64,000 nucleotides of DNA from Ktedonobacter racemifer DSM 44963 (GTDB lineage: Bacteria; Chloroflexota; Ktedonobacteria; Ktedonobacterales; Ktedonobacteraceae), in contig NZ_ADVG01000001.1 of assembly GCF_000178855.1 (NCBI RefSeq), forward strand, positions 930,001 through 994,000, written 5' to 3'. Positions within the stretch are counted from its first letter, which is position 1, and every line of letters starts with the position of its first letter. The position numbers were made by a program, and so were the translations under genes. Under the pieces are notes generated by a model. That model did not search any database and had not been told where the DNA came from. It saw only the letters and a list, made by a program, of their open reading frames with translations. Shown here one piece after another: positions 9,145 through 18,098 of this stretch.

Positions 9145-11286
9145 TTATCTCCCCTCCTGCGACGCTTTTCCGCTTAAAAGCACACGCACAATATATGGCA
9201 ATACCTGGGTCAGGGCCGAATCATGATCCAAGGGCACGACAAACGCTTGTAAATCATTCTTCTGCAATTGCTGTAATAGCCACTCATTCCTGGCTTGCCA
9301 TGCACCTGGCAATGCGTAATCAGGCACAAGCATCTGGTCACCGCGAAGGTTGACCGCAAAATCTGGGACAGGACTTAGCGCGTATGCAGGCTGTTGAAAG
9401 TGGGTGGCCTGGTACTGCTGCAATGCCTGTTCCAGTCCCCTGTTCAAGGCCAGAGCGCTATCGCAATGTGTGCTGTATGCAACGGCCTTCTCACCGGCAC
9501 ACACAGCAAAGGTTGGAACACCTAACCGGCCAGTGATATCGTAAGCGGTGATCTGCTCACCTGCTGCTTTGAGCTGGCGATAGAGGTATGCTCCTGTTGG
9601 AGTTGAGCATGCCCTTTCAAGGTCAATCTGGGGATATGGCTGCTGTGCGGTCTTCAATCGGGCAACAGTGAGGTAGCAACACCAATCCAACAGTGCCTGG
9701 CAGATTGCTTCCTCCCAGGTCATTCCGGACCCAATCCCTCGCTCATGCTCGCAGGAAGAAGAGAAAACAGAGATCGCTGGCACAAGCGCGGCCTGTTGCG
9801 TCTGTAAATCCAGCGCCCAGGTCCACATCTCACTTTCTGAAGAGGACGCTTTTAGAGCAAGCAATTGCTCGGATGCTATGGTAGGCAAAGCCGCTTGTTG
9901 TACCGCTTCAAAAGAAAGCAATCGTCGTTGGTCCACACAATTGGCCGCATAGCGCTCACAGGCTTTTTGCGCTACACGCGTTCTCGCGCCTCTTGTATCA
10001 ATGCTTGCAGCAACAACGCTGAGGGTTTCCGGGTGATCTTCCCTGGATAGGAGATGAGATATCTTGACCTTAGACACCGCGAGAGGCAGCCTCACAAAGT
10101 GACTGTTCTCAACTGCTGTAAAGAGTCCCACGCACGCATCAACACAATGAGCAAATTTTTCCAGGAAGTGGTCCAGGTCAACTGGCTCCTGCTGCTGCAC
10201 GCTATGCATCTGCTCCAGGAACTGCGATGCGGTTTGGGCAGTAGTATGTCGACAGGCCTGACAATGAGGGTGCGGCAGAAAGGTGTGGCTCTCACTCAGG
10301 GATGTTTGGGTGTGAAGTGCGCTTATCTTTCCGCCAGTTTCTGTAGGGCCAGCTTGCGTAAAATGCCGAAATACGTCAAAGAGAAGTCGATTGGCAAGTA
10401 TGCTAGATCCCTGCGCGACAGCAGGTTGGCTACTAGATGGCAGTGGCAGATCGCGAAATTCATAGTGTGCAGGCTGGTCTGCATCAGCCAGATTAGCTTG
10501 CAGGCGTCGCCATGCGCATTCCCAGCAGGCATCAGTCTCTGGACATACCAGCGGGCCAATCCAGGCATGATCATCGACCGTAATGGCCTGGAGCAGCGTT
10601 TTCCCCTCCTCAATGCACAGCCTGTTTAAGAGCTGCGCGCGTGCTAGCATGGGGCTTTGTGCAATGTGAAGAATGGCATCATAAGCCTGGATAGTATGGC
10701 GCACCTCCGCCTCGTTAGCCCATGAGAGAGGATCGATCACTTGCATATCTTCTGCCGAAGCATCACTCATAAACAAATTTAGCATCTCCTGGCGGAAACG
10801 CTCTTCCTCTGACGTTGTGATTACGCTGACGTTCTTTATGCCACATTGGCGGCTTGCATGGATGAGCGAAACACAGGCAAGTCCATCACCGACAAACAGA
10901 AAATGCTTATCACGAAACGCTTCAAATCTATGGGTGGCCGACGTTTGAAACGACTCAATGAAAGCAATGTTGGAGGCGTAGCTTTCTTGCTCTAGCAGGG
11001 GAAGCGTATGCGGTTGATCCTGGCTGCTATCAGTAAGAAAATGATGGGTGAACAATTTCTCGATCAGATTCGTCACCATCCGTTTTCTATCTGCATCCAG
11101 GCCTTCTGTTATCTCTCCAAGCGTCACCTTGCTATCGAGATGGGGAATGAGTTGTTGTAAGAGCAGATATAAGCTTTTTCCTTTCAGAATGAGGCGGTTA
11201 TTGTTTCCACGTAAATAGACGCCATCGGGCAGAGGGACACAGTAAGTATCTGCCTTCCAGGTTGGCTGCATATTTCGCATTGACAT
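9145..11286 (-). CDS. leader-binding ThiF-like azole-peptide maturation protein
   Basis: The protein has 713 residues from ATG 11286, preceded by AAGGGG at good spacing. A longer frame to 11361 would run through a 15-bp hairpin and lacks a ribosome site. The N-terminal 90 residues (WKADTYCVPLPDGVYLRG, TLGEITEGLD) look like a PqqD-type RiPP recognition element that grips the precursor leader. Next is a Rossmann-like ThiF/E1 fold (HFLFVGDGLACVSL) with two CxxC pairs (CWEC, CQAC) that probably bind structural zinc. The C-terminal part is like the putative thiazole-containing bacteriocin maturation family known from Bacillus heterocycloanthracin clusters. It should present the precursor to the YcaO enzyme encoded next. 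Confidence 0.85.
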   Translation of the reverse strand: MSMRNMQPTWKADTYCVPLPDGVYLRGNNNRLILKGKSLYLLLQQLIPHLDSKVTLGEITEGLDADRKRMVTNLIEKLFTHHFLTDSSQDQPHTLPLLEQESYASNIAFIESFQTSATHRFEAFRDKHFLFVGDGLACVSLIHASRQCGIKNVSVITTSEEERFRQEMLNLFMSDASAEDMQVIDPLSWANEAEVRHTIQAYDAILHIAQSPMLARAQLLNRLCIEEGKTLLQAITVDDHAWIGPLVCPETDACWECAWRRLQANLADADQPAHYEFRDLPLPSSSQPAVAQGSSILANRLLFDVFRHFTQAGPTETGGKISALHTQTSLSESHTFLPHPHCQACRHTTAQTASQFLEQMHSVQQQEPVDLDHFLEKFAHCVDACVGLFTAVENSHFVRLPLAVSKVKISHLLSREDHPETLSVVAASIDTRGARTRVAQKACERYAANCVDQRRLLSFEAVQQAALPTIASEQLLALKASSSESEMWTWALDLQTQQAALVPAISVFSSSCEHERGIGSGMTWEEAICQALLDWCCYLTVARLKTAQQPYPQIDLERACSTPTGAYLYRQLKAAGEQITAYDITGRLGVPTFAVCAGEKAVAYSTHCDSALALNRGLEQALQQYQATHFQQPAYALSPVPDFAVNLRGDQMLVPDYALPGAWQARNEWLLQQLQKNDLQAFVVPLDHDSALTQVLPYIVRVLLSGKASQEGR

Positions 11287-11310
11287 AGATTTCATTCCCC
11301 TTTGTGGGTG

Positions 11311-11345
11311 TCCTTGTTCAGGATCGTTAAGATCCTGAACAAGGA
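11311..11345 (-). promoter_or_regulatory. 15-bp perfect hairpin in 5' leader of maturation gene
   Basis: Arms of 15 bases (TCCTTGTTCAGGATC and complement) surround a 5-base loop, 25 bases upstream of the chosen start. No T-run follows on the minus strand, so it is more likely an RNA-stability or processing element than a terminator. Confidence 0.55.
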
Positions 11346-11370
11346 CTGAAAAGCATCCCATTTCTAGAGA

Positions 11371-11426
11371 GAAAGTTATCTCAACAATGCTCTGCTACCT
11401 GATATATACAGAGCTAGCTAACTTTC
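11371..11426 (-). promoter_or_regulatory. two-tier hairpin between precursor and enzyme genes
   Basis: An outer stem GAAAGTTA / TAACTTTC encloses an inner stem AGCTCTG / CAGAGC. It begins about 20 bases after the precursor stop. Such intercistronic structures often stabilise the upstream precursor mRNA and lower expression of downstream enzymes; that role is inferred here. Confidence 0.5.
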
Positions 11427-11446
11427 CCTGTTGTGGTCAGGCAAGC

Positions 11447-11926
11447 TTAGCCCCAGCCTCCACAGCTGCCACAACTTCCGCCACCCCAGCCTCCACAGCT
11501 GCCACAACTTCCGCCACCCCAGCCTCCACAGCTGCCACAACTTCCGCCACCCCAGCCTCCACAGCTTTCACAGCTTCCGCCACCCCAGCCACCACAGCTT
11601 CCGCCCCAGCCACCACAGCTTCCGCCCCAGCCGTGGCCGCGGCAGCTTCCGCCCCAGCCTCCACAGCTTCCACCCCAACCTCCGCAGCTTCCACCCCCAC
11701 CCCAGCTTCCACCCCTATCCCACCAAGTTCCACCCCCACCACCCCAACCACAGCTTCCACAGCTTCCACCCCAACCTCCACAGCTTCCACCCCAACCTCC
11801 CTGAATACGACCAATTCCAGGAACCTCAACCTCTTCCAGATTTTCATCTGTCAGATCTACAAAATCCACAAGCTGTTCGGAAAGCTTTTTCTCACTCGCC
11901 AGACTGTTGTTATTAGTCGGTTTCAT
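11447..11926 (-). CDS. azole-peptide (TOMM) precursor with 16 Ser-Cys pairs
   Basis: This 159-residue peptide has a start at 11926 preceded by AGGAAGGA. The first 42 residues are a charged, acidic leader (SEQLVDFVDLTDENLEE) ending in VPGIGRIQ. The 117-residue core is almost only Gly (63), Ser (17), Cys (16) and Trp (15), built from GGWGGSC and GGWGGGSCGSC units. Every cysteine is preceded by serine, the arrangement that gives fused oxazole-thiazole rings in microcin B17. One aberrant segment reads GTWWDRGGSW. The two maturation enzymes follow on the same strand. No flavin dehydrogenase, protease or exporter gene is visible next to the cluster, so whether the rings are oxidised to azoles, and how the product is released, is open. 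Confidence 0.88.
   Translation of the reverse strand: MKPTNNNSLASEKKLSEQLVDFVDLTDENLEEVEVPGIGRIQGGWGGSCGGWGGSCGSCGWGGGGGTWWDRGGSWGGGGSCGGWGGSCGGWGGSCRGHGWGGSCGGWGGSCGGWGGGSCESCGGWGGGSCGSCGGWGGGSCGSCGGWGGGSCGSCGGWG
11450..11593 (-). repeat. 33-bp tandem repeat in precursor core
   Basis: The 3' end of the precursor gene is built of near-identical 33-base units coding for GGWGGGSCGSC, about four copies, the first varied to GGWGGGSCESC. Further upstream the core uses 21-base GGWGGSC units. Expansion and contraction by slippage or unequal recombination would add or remove heterocycle units in register. Confidence 0.85.
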
Positions 11927-12109
11927 AGTTTGTTTTCCTTCCTGCTTGGAGCTTGTAAGTGCCCGTTAGTTCGCTCAAAGGTTCCCTGCGGAAAGCTTTC
12001 TCTCCCGCGCCTAACTATCGTTATTAGTTGTTTTCATAGTTTGTTTTCCTTCCTACTTGGAGTTTGTAAGTACCTGTTAGTTCGCTCAAAGGTTCCCTGC
12101 GCTAACTTC
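11905..12109 (-). repeat. duplicated precursor 5' region with vestigial leader
   Basis: About 95-100 bases containing the promoter-proximal leader, ribosome site and first codons of the precursor occur twice in tandem, with period about 110. In the upstream copy (ATG 12037) translation reads MKTTNNDS and stops at 12011. The bases after that stop still match the codons for the ASEKKLSE-like part of the real leader. This looks like the remains of a second precursor gene collapsed onto the first. Confidence 0.75.
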
Positions 12110-13250
12110 CGCGACTAGACATCCATAAGTCGCTTACAAGAAAAGTATGGTTATACCTACCAAATCGATTGATTCGCATTTATTTTTGGATTCACAAAGG
12201 GTGGTTACGCCAGCAAACGTGTTCTAATACTTCAAAATCAGCTCTCGAATCGCGAAATTGCTGTCGTAACGCGCCTCCCTGGCGATCGAGTCAGGCAGCA
12301 GATGCTGGGAGAGGAGAAGTTGAATGGCTCGCCGGCGGCAAGAGGTACATGGGCCATACTCATATATGCAGAGCAGCGACTCAGCACAGAAAGTAGTGGA
12401 ATGCGCTTCGAAAATTTCGAGTGTGCTAATGCCTGCACTATGTAGGCGATCTTTATCACTTTCTTGGGCAAGCGCACTTTCGATGAGAACATGGTCGCCT
12501 TCCTGGTAATTCTTGATTAGAAGATCGAGCACCTCGTAGTTTTCGGTTGAGGATTGCAGTAAGCGCAGAGCCAGGGCATGCACGGTGGGATGCTCAATAT
12601 GGGCCAGCGCATCGATTGCTGCCAGGGCTATATCACTGCTGGCAGACTCTGCTAAAGTGAGCAGCCTTTCAAAGTTAAGGGGAAAGCGTCGAAAGCGAAA
12701 GATCGTTAGATATGGCAGGAGAAAAGTATCCTCTGCGAGAAGCAGATCGTGCGCGACCTCCACCAGCATCTCTTCGCTGGCATCGCGCCCCCAGCGCGCA
12801 AAACGGGGGAGACGCGGGTCTACATCGCCTACTTCACGTATAGGTTCCGTCTGCCATTGCGTAATCCACTGCTTCACCTTGTCATAGGGAGTTGTGCTTA
12901 CCTTATGCCGCCTGCTTCTCGCCAGTTGATGCTCACGCGGATAGGCAATGTAGGCTTTAAGGCCGGGATCATCAATCTCACGCTCAATATATTGTCTAAC
13001 AGCCTCCGCGCCAAAACGCTCTTCGACAATGTCGATGTACCATCCATTCAGCGTAGGCGTAAATGGGTCGGGAAGCGAGTAGAGATGTTTTGCCACAAAG
13101 AGAAAGCCCGCGAGACTATCTAGCTCAATCAAATCGTCTGCGCCAAACTCGCAGTGACTTGTCGCACGTCTCATAAAGAGGATGCAACTGTTTCCAAAAA
13201 GGTAGGAAAAAGGGATTAACCGTGGGCAAGACGCCACACTTTCGGGCTTC

Positions 13251-13279
13251 TTGACAGATGAGGACATCTGTTCTATACT
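13251..13279 (+). promoter_or_regulatory. promoter inside copy A driving tnpB
   Basis: TTGACA (13251-13256) and TATACT (13274-13279) are separated by 17 bases, 37 bases upstream of the tnpB start codon. Confidence 0.75.
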
Positions 13280-13315
13280 TAAGGAAACATCAGGTAGGAG
13301 AAAGAGCAGAACCGC

Positions 13316-14480
13316 ATGATTCGCGCCCATAAGATCAGACTGCATCCCACCTCAGAACAGGCTAACTCCTTTGCATGCGCCGCAGGGGTGGCCCGCTTCG
13401 TGTGGAATTGGGCGCTGGCCGAGTGGAATCGGCAATATGAAGCCGGGGAGAAACCAACGGCGCTCAAGCTCAAAAAACACTTCAACCAGATCAGGCGGGA
13501 GCAATTCCCCTGGACCTGGGATGTGACCAAGAACGCCTCTGACCAGCCCTTTCTCGATCTGGGCAAAGCCTTTACGGCGTTCTTCGAGGGGAAGGCTCGC
13601 CGTCCGAAGTTCAAGAGCAAGAAACGCAGCAAGCCGAGCTTCTATCTCGCCAACGACCAATTCGAGGTCGGAGATCATCGCCTCTGGGTTCCAAAGCTCG
13701 GATGGGTCAATATGGCCGAGAATCTCCGCTTTCAGGGAAAAGTTCTCGGTGCACGCATCACCAGAACAGCAGATTGGTGGTTCGTGAGCATCCAGGTCGA
13801 ACTCCCTGAGGAGATAGCGGTGAAGAAAGCGGCAGCGGTGGGCATCGATGTCGGACTGAACCGCCTGGCGACCTTGAGTACGGGAGAGCAAGTCGAGAAC
13901 CAAGCCTTTCTCAAAACCGCGCTCAAGAAGCTGCGCCAGGCCAACAAACGCCTGCATCGCAGAAAACCGGGATCCCGCGAATCGGGAAAAAGCGCGCAGG
14001 CAGGTGGCACGCCTGCACTACCAGATTGTGTGCTTGCGCCAGGATGTCCTTCAGAAGCTCTCGACCAGGCTGGCGGACAGTTATGGAATCATCGGGGTGG
14101 AGAACCTGCATCTCAAGGGGCTGCTCAAAAACCGGCGCCTAGCCCGCGCGTTCTCCGACGCCTCGTTGGGCACTCTGGTGCGCCTGCTGGAAGCCAAGGC
14201 CACCCAACGAGGTGGACAGGTGATCAAGGTAGACCGTTTCTTTCCTTCCAGTAAGACCTGCCACTGCTGTGGGTGGACATGGGATCAGATGACCCTCAAG
14301 GATCGCATCTTTGTGTGCCAGAACTCCTCCTGCCCGTATTTTCAATTTCCCCAGGATCGCGACCACAATGCTGGTCACAATGTCCTGCGGGAAGCCCTGC
14401 GCCTGATCGGGCTCATTGATCAAGCCGTCTCCGGTACTGGCTCGGACGAAGACGTAAACTGGGCTGTGGACGCGGGGTAA
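13316..14480 (+). pseudogene. tnpB of copy A, frameshifted
   Basis: The N-terminal frame begins MIRAHKIRLHPTSEQANS, a typical TnpB start, and reaches the RuvC-I motif GIDVGLNRLATL. Near 13970-13990 an extra base compared with copy B shifts the frame (expected EKARRQVARLHY). The second frame, to 14480, carries the RuvC-II glutamate (IIGVENLHLKG), the zinc ribbon (CHCCGWTWD ... CQNSSCPY) and the RuvC-III aspartate (DRDHNAGHNVL). All domains are present, but no single frame reads through. An AGGAG lies upstream of ATG 13316. Copy B has a different frameshift, so the two died independently. Confidence 0.85.
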
Positions 14481-15198
14481 GACCAAAAAGACCAGCCGGT
14501 CTTGAGGCACCTACGGATGAAGCAGCAACAACGAAAGACGCAGGAAGGCGATGCTTGCATACGTTTTCCTACATTAATCGGAGCAGATCATAGGTAGCCT
14601 GGCGAAAGGCTTCATCACCCTGTTGCGCAAAGAGGACGCCAAACTCAAACAACTGGCTCGCGTCCCAGTCCAATTCATCGAAATCATCCTCGGGCGGTGC
14701 GGGCAGCGCCTTCATAGCTGCAAGAATGGCGTCGCGGTAGAAGGCCTGGTCCTGCGTAAGCTGGATAATCTCAAAAAGATATCCGGTCTTATTGCCCTCG
14801 CTCTGAGGGTCATAGGTTGTGTTGAGCAGACAATGAGCGAGAATCAGGTCCTTGTATGGTTCAGCATCATGCTCTTCCAAGAAGAGCAACGCACGCCCCA
14901 AGCCCATTTGCAGGATACGATCAAACTCGTCTCTTTGCACGTTAGATCCTTTTGCATTTTATTACGTATACAATAATATGAATAATATTTCATCGATGAT
15001 ATTTTGCCGCAAAAGCATTGCTTTGCGGTATGCCATGCAAAGGCATGAGTATTCATGGTACAATAGAAGATGCGACAGTTCCAGGTTAGCTTATACTATT
15101 TTTTAGGTGTCAGAGAAAGGGAAAATAGCGACATCTTTTGTACTGTTGTTTCCTATACATTTCGTAGAACACTCGTATAACTTCTTAGCAAGCATGTT

Positions 15199-18000
15199 GT
15201 GGATGAGGAAGGTAGGGTGCGTGTGGAGCCGAAAACCAACAGTCAATTGTATGCCTCTGGAGTACAAGCAGCAGGGAAGCACCAATCGATGGAACTAGTA
15301 CCAACTATGCAACTAGAGCCGATCCTGGAGCATCTCTCCAGTGGGGTCGCACTGCTTGATGCCCGTACCCTGAATATTCGCTATGCCAATTCCTACCTAC
15401 GTACGCTGATGAGCGAGCCATGGAGCAGCTATCAGGAAGTGCGTGGACGACATATACGCGAGATTCTCCCCACAGAAGTCTTTGCGGCGGCCCTACCACG
15501 TCTGCAAGAGGTCGCCAATACCCATCACGCTCTGCGCTACACCGAGGTCCCCTATGAAGGCCTGCTAGAGGCACGTGGACGAACCTACTGGCAGCTGGGT
15601 TTAGAGTATGTGCGCGTGTCCTGTGATGGGCAGGAGGCGCAGCCAATGCTCCTGATCACGCTCGAGGATGTGACGGAGCAGGTACGCTCTCGCCTGCATT
15701 TGAACGCGATTCATAACATCTCAGCGGTCATCGCCGGTCCCACGGGCCTCCCCCAGGTGCTTGATGGCATCCTGCAAGCCTTGAACGAGATGATCGGCGC
15801 CAAGCGCTGCGCGATCCTGCTCACCGAGCAGGCCACGACAGAGGGAGAGCGCAGCCAGGCTCAAACACCTGAAGCGCAAGCCCGACCTTTACGCTTTATA
15901 CGCATCGCCGCCCGCAAGGGCATCCACCCCATGTCCTATGAGTGGAGTCCCGAGAAGAGTCAGCACACCCTGCTGGCCCAGGTAACCGCGAGTCGTCACG
16001 CCCTGATCATCCCCAATACCAGTACCCAGCCCGAGCTGGAACTGCCATTGATCGATGATCATGGTACACCCTGCCGCCCTGGCTCTGCCCTGTGTGTACC
16101 TATTCATGTTCCCTACGAGGGTGATACTACCGCACCAGCTCAGCCTGCGACAACACTTGATATGCGCAGCATCCTGGGCACCATTGAGGTCTACCATAAG
16201 CGAGCGCGGGGCTTCCCCGCCGAGGAGGTACAGCTCCTGGAGCGCTTCGCACAACAGGCCGGGCTGGCCATTCATAACGCGCGCCTCTTCCGTGGTATCG
16301 AGAACTGGGCCAGGACCGCGAACCGCCAGGCACACCAGCAGCAGAATATGATGCGCGCGATTCCCGATGGTATCGTCATCTTTGACCCCCGCTGGCGCGT
16401 GGCCGATGCCAATCCCGCGGCCTGTCAGCTCTTTGGCTGGGGCGAGGAGATCCAGGGCCTCTCTATCCAGGAACTGGTGACACGCAGCGTGCCGCTGCTA
16501 CCACACGAAGTCACGGCCAGCCCGGACTTTATTGCCGTCCTGGAGGAGCGCGCACTCAACCGCGTCATCGATGAGATGAAGCTCATCAGTCCTGGTGGAG
16601 AGAGCTACACCCTGCGCTGCTCCTATACGCCTATCCGTGACGACTCAGGCGATATCTTCGCCTTTATCATTGTCTATCACGACATCAGCGAAGAGGCTGC
16701 GGCCATGGAGCGCATTGAGGCCGAAGTCATCAAGCGAACAGCTGAACTGGCCCAGCGCAACACAGCCCTTCAGCAGACCAAGGCCCATCAGGAGCTTACC
16801 AATGCCCGCCTGCAACTCCTGCTCACCCGCATGCCCTCAGGCGTGCTCCTCGTCAATGCCCCGGACGCGCACATCAATCTCATCAATCAGCGTGGCATCC
16901 AGCTCTTACAAAAGATGGGCCTGTCCCTGGAACCTCTTGATGATCCAGACCAGGCAGCTCAGAACGCCATTGGCCTCTGCTACGACACCTTGCTATGTAG
17001 CGTCACCATGTATAATTCAACAGGGCAAGTAGTGCCGTATGAAGAACAGCCTATGTACCTGGCGCTACACAAAGGACAGGCTAGCGAGGCCGAGTTAAAT
17101 ATGACGCGTGAAGATGGCTCGATCACGTGTATGCTCGTCAATGCGGCGCCAATGCTCTCACCAGAGGGGACCATCACCAGCGCCGTTGTTGTAATGCACG
17201 ATATTAGCCGAACCAAGGCCCTGGAGCGTGCACGCGAAGATCTCTTCAATACCATGGCTCATGAATTGAAGACACCCCTGGCAAACATTCGCGCCCACCT
17301 GAGCGCACTCCTGACACCCGATCTCAAGTTTACCCATGAAGAACAATCAGGCTATCTGCAAACCGCAGACGAGCAAGTAGAGCGCCTGGTAGGTATGGTC
17401 AACCATTTTCTGGATGCCTCGCGGGTGGAGGCGGGAGCGCTACGGCTTGACCAGGAGCCAATCATCATCCCAGAGCTTTTTGAAGACCTGCAAGAGCGCC
17501 TGGAGGCCCTGATCTTGGGTTCCAGCCGCCAGTTACAGATCACGGTCCCCCCAAAGGTACCAGCGGTAGAAGGCGATTATGAGCTAATTATGAGTGTACT
17601 CACAAACCTGTTGAGTAATGCCTTTAATTACGCCCCGGATGGCGATATAATTCAGCTAGAGGCGGAAATTGTCAGGAGTGGGAAGCAGCGAGGCGCGACA
17701 GGGGTCACCCTACGCGTCACCGATCACGGTCCGGGTATGAGCGAGGAGCTACAGAGAGCCATTTTCAGGCGCTTTAACACCTTCGCTGCAATGCGCAATC
17801 GTTCCCAGGAGCAGCCTACCCCAACACGCAAACGTGGCGCCGCGCGCTGGAGTCCCGGCACAGGCTTAGGGCTCTACATCAGCCGGGGCATCATCGAGGC
17901 CCATGGCAGCAAGCTGACGCTCCGCACCAGCCCGGGTCAGGGAGCCAGCTTCGCGTTCACGCTTCCGCTCTACGTGACACAGCCAGCAGGGGAACATTAG
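15199..18000 (+). CDS. multi-PAS/GAF sensor histidine kinase
   Basis: This 933-residue soluble kinase has no membrane segment. Order, counted from 15199: PAS about 35-160, GAF about 165-365 (HNISAVIAGPTGLPQVL to AQQAGLAIHNARLF), PAS about 380-510 (MMRAIPDGIVIFDP), a coiled coil, PAS about 545-680, then HisKA with the phospho-acceptor in FNTMAHELKTPLANIR (His688) and an ATPase domain with NLLSNAFNYAPDG, DHGPGMS and GTGLGLYISRGIIEAHG. The start could instead be ATG 15289 (MELVPTMQLEPI), nearer the first PAS domain. The PhoB-type regulator downstream is its likely partner. Signal unknown; a cytosolic cue bound by GAF or PAS is expected. Confidence 0.92.
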   Translation: MDEEGRVRVEPKTNSQLYASGVQAAGKHQSMELVPTMQLEPILEHLSSGVALLDARTLNIRYANSYLRTLMSEPWSSYQEVRGRHIREILPTEVFAAALPRLQEVANTHHALRYTEVPYEGLLEARGRTYWQLGLEYVRVSCDGQEAQPMLLITLEDVTEQVRSRLHLNAIHNISAVIAGPTGLPQVLDGILQALNEMIGAKRCAILLTEQATTEGERSQAQTPEAQARPLRFIRIAARKGIHPMSYEWSPEKSQHTLLAQVTASRHALIIPNTSTQPELELPLIDDHGTPCRPGSALCVPIHVPYEGDTTAPAQPATTLDMRSILGTIEVYHKRARGFPAEEVQLLERFAQQAGLAIHNARLFRGIENWARTANRQAHQQQNMMRAIPDGIVIFDPRWRVADANPAACQLFGWGEEIQGLSIQELVTRSVPLLPHEVTASPDFIAVLEERALNRVIDEMKLISPGGESYTLRCSYTPIRDDSGDIFAFIIVYHDISEEAAAMERIEAEVIKRTAELAQRNTALQQTKAHQELTNARLQLLLTRMPSGVLLVNAPDAHINLINQRGIQLLQKMGLSLEPLDDPDQAAQNAIGLCYDTLLCSVTMYNSTGQVVPYEEQPMYLALHKGQASEAELNMTREDGSITCMLVNAAPMLSPEGTITSAVVVMHDISRTKALERAREDLFNTMAHELKTPLANIRAHLSALLTPDLKFTHEEQSGYLQTADEQVERLVGMVNHFLDASRVEAGALRLDQEPIIIPELFEDLQERLEALILGSSRQLQITVPPKVPAVEGDYELIMSVLTNLLSNAFNYAPDGDIIQLEAEIVRSGKQRGATGVTLRVTDHGPGMSEELQRAIFRRFNTFAAMRNRSQEQPTPTRKRGAARWSPGTGLGLYISRGIIEAHGSKLTLRTSPGQGASFAFTLPLYVTQPAGEH

Positions 18001-18098
18001 AGGTTGCACGACGCCGCTCATGGAGTTTGACACAATAATGTGGAAAGAACCCCAGTAAATTCAAGCGATCTGCAATGCAAGCGATAGATATTTTTTTC

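Larger units (their letters stand above)
13175..14586 (+). mobile_element. TnpB-only IS605-group element, copy A
   Basis: The borders are set by comparison with copy B at 33313-34721. Both begin AAAGAGGATGCAACTG-like or GAGAATGCAACTGTTTCC and end CCTACATTAATCGGAGCAG, and outside these points the sequences diverge completely. It carries only a tnpB gene. There is no target duplication, as expected for Y1-type insertion, and the host reading frame continues exactly across the borders. Confidence 0.85.
12224..14940 (-). pseudogene. helical-repeat-like gene interrupted by a TnpB element
   Basis: The reading frame runs from ATG 14940 to 14587 (118 codons, ending at Tyr-Asp) and resumes exactly at 13174 (ATG AGA CGT GCG) to the stop at 12224. 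Together this would encode 434 residues. The 1412 bases between are an insertion sequence without target duplication. The protein is acidic, cytosolic and mostly helical. The second half has regularly spaced hydrophobic pairs (SSDIALAAIDALAHIEHP, HALALRLLQSS) reminiscent of HEAT-like repeats. No catalytic motif is recognised. It is probably non-functional unless the element excises, which would restore the frame precisely. Confidence 0.75.

Noticed and set aside
11450..11800. Tandem repeats as a CRISPR array
   Set aside because: The repeats are contiguous, in frame, and encode the Gly/Trp/Ser/Cys core of the precursor peptide.
11387..12118. Long plus-strand reading frame rich in Pro, Thr, Ser and Ala opposite the azole precursor
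   Set aside because: It is the antisense of the repeat-rich precursor core; it has no ribosome site, and the minus-strand gene has a proper leader and linked enzymes.
13279..13345. N-terminal extension of the helical-repeat gene to 13345
   Set aside because: These codons belong to the left end of inserted copy A; the same sequence occurs at copy B in another context.
12224..14480. Programmed frameshifting as explanation for split tnpB reading frames
   Set aside because: Copies A and B are broken at different positions and each is intact where the other fails, which indicates independent mutations.
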